Source: Prorocentrum cordatum (taxonomy: Eukaryota > Sar > Dinophyceae > Prorocentrales > Prorocentraceae). Taken from it: a DNA stretch of 64,000 nt. The position numbers and the translations under genes are program-made. The stretch spans positions 350,711-414,710 of the forward strand of contig CAUYUJ010011192.1 of the NCBI GenBank assembly GCA_963575745.1, in the 5' to 3' direction. How positions within the stretch are numbered: position 1 is the stretch's first letter; each line of letters starts with the position of its first letter. This document shows, piece by piece, positions 63,996-64,000 of this stretch. Under the pieces are notes generated by a model. It saw only the letters and a list, made by a program, of their open reading frames with translations. It searched no databases and was not told the origin of the DNA.

Positions 63996-64000
63996 CGAGT

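Larger units (their letters stand above)
55190..64000 (-). mobile_element. Decayed Helitron (HUH Rep / PIF1-type helicase)
   Basis: On minus, from the right window edge: N-terminal region, Helitron-like domain, HUH motif, PIF1-family helicase motifs in order, then a Cys-rich tail. This domain order defines an autonomous Helitron, which moves by rolling-circle replication. At least three in-frame stops (60349, 59851, 57672), several frame changes and damaged Walker motifs show that this copy is inactive. The 5' end lies beyond the window. I could not find the 3' hairpin and CTRR end. Confidence 0.8.

Overview
The window reads as nuclear DNA of a dinoflagellate. The clearest sign is at 46286-46326 on the minus strand: a near-perfect copy of the 22-nt dinoflagellate spliced-leader (SL) sequence, followed head-to-tail by a second, decayed copy, directly upstream of a retroelement ORF. 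The mobile-element families, the GC-rich base composition and the abundant degenerate tandem repeats fit the same assignment. I find no bacterial-type operon, tRNA, rRNA or CRISPR array. Nearly all recognisable coding sequence belongs to mobile elements. One short exon-like piece near 40 kb may come from a host nuclear gene for a plastid protein.

Layout. 0-1.3 kb: decayed Gag-like dinoflagellate retroelement ORF (minus). 2-8.4 kb: repeats, namely a foldback element at 2.9 kb, a 78-bp tandem array (4.1-5.5 kb) and a roughly 60-bp array (6.7-7.8 kb). 8.4-12.4 kb: LINE-1, a full-length-like non-LTR retrotransposon on minus with ORF1, AP-endonuclease and an uninterrupted reverse transcriptase frame. 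12.6-15.4 kb: further tandem repeats, including a second locus of the 78-bp family. 15.5-32.3 kb: a nested structure. LINE-2 (minus; ORF1, endonuclease, RT, RNase H, Cys-rich tail) appears to be split by a 10.25-kb DNA element (16310-26564) with perfect 21-bp terminal inverted repeats and four co-oriented, probably spliced genes.

32.4-42 kb: mostly degenerate repeats, with a third locus of the 78-bp family and several copies of a roughly 190-bp dispersed repeat, plus the possible PGRL1-like exon. 42.3-46.3 kb: LINE-3 (minus), truncated in RT, with the SL relics at its 5' end. 50.5-52.1 kb: LINE-4 ORF1 (plus), truncated. 53.0-54.9 kb: 90-bp minisatellite. 55.2-64.0 kb: decayed Helitron (minus): HUH Rep, PIF1-type helicase with damaged Walker motifs, and a Cys-rich tail with a 49-residue repeat array.

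The most interesting object is the 10.25-kb TIR element. It carries one transposase-like gene and three accessory genes of unknown function, its ends hold many AATTAGCG-type subterminal repeats, and the LINE sequence it interrupts supports its boundaries. Family names rest on motif recognition by eye. No database or alignment search was run.
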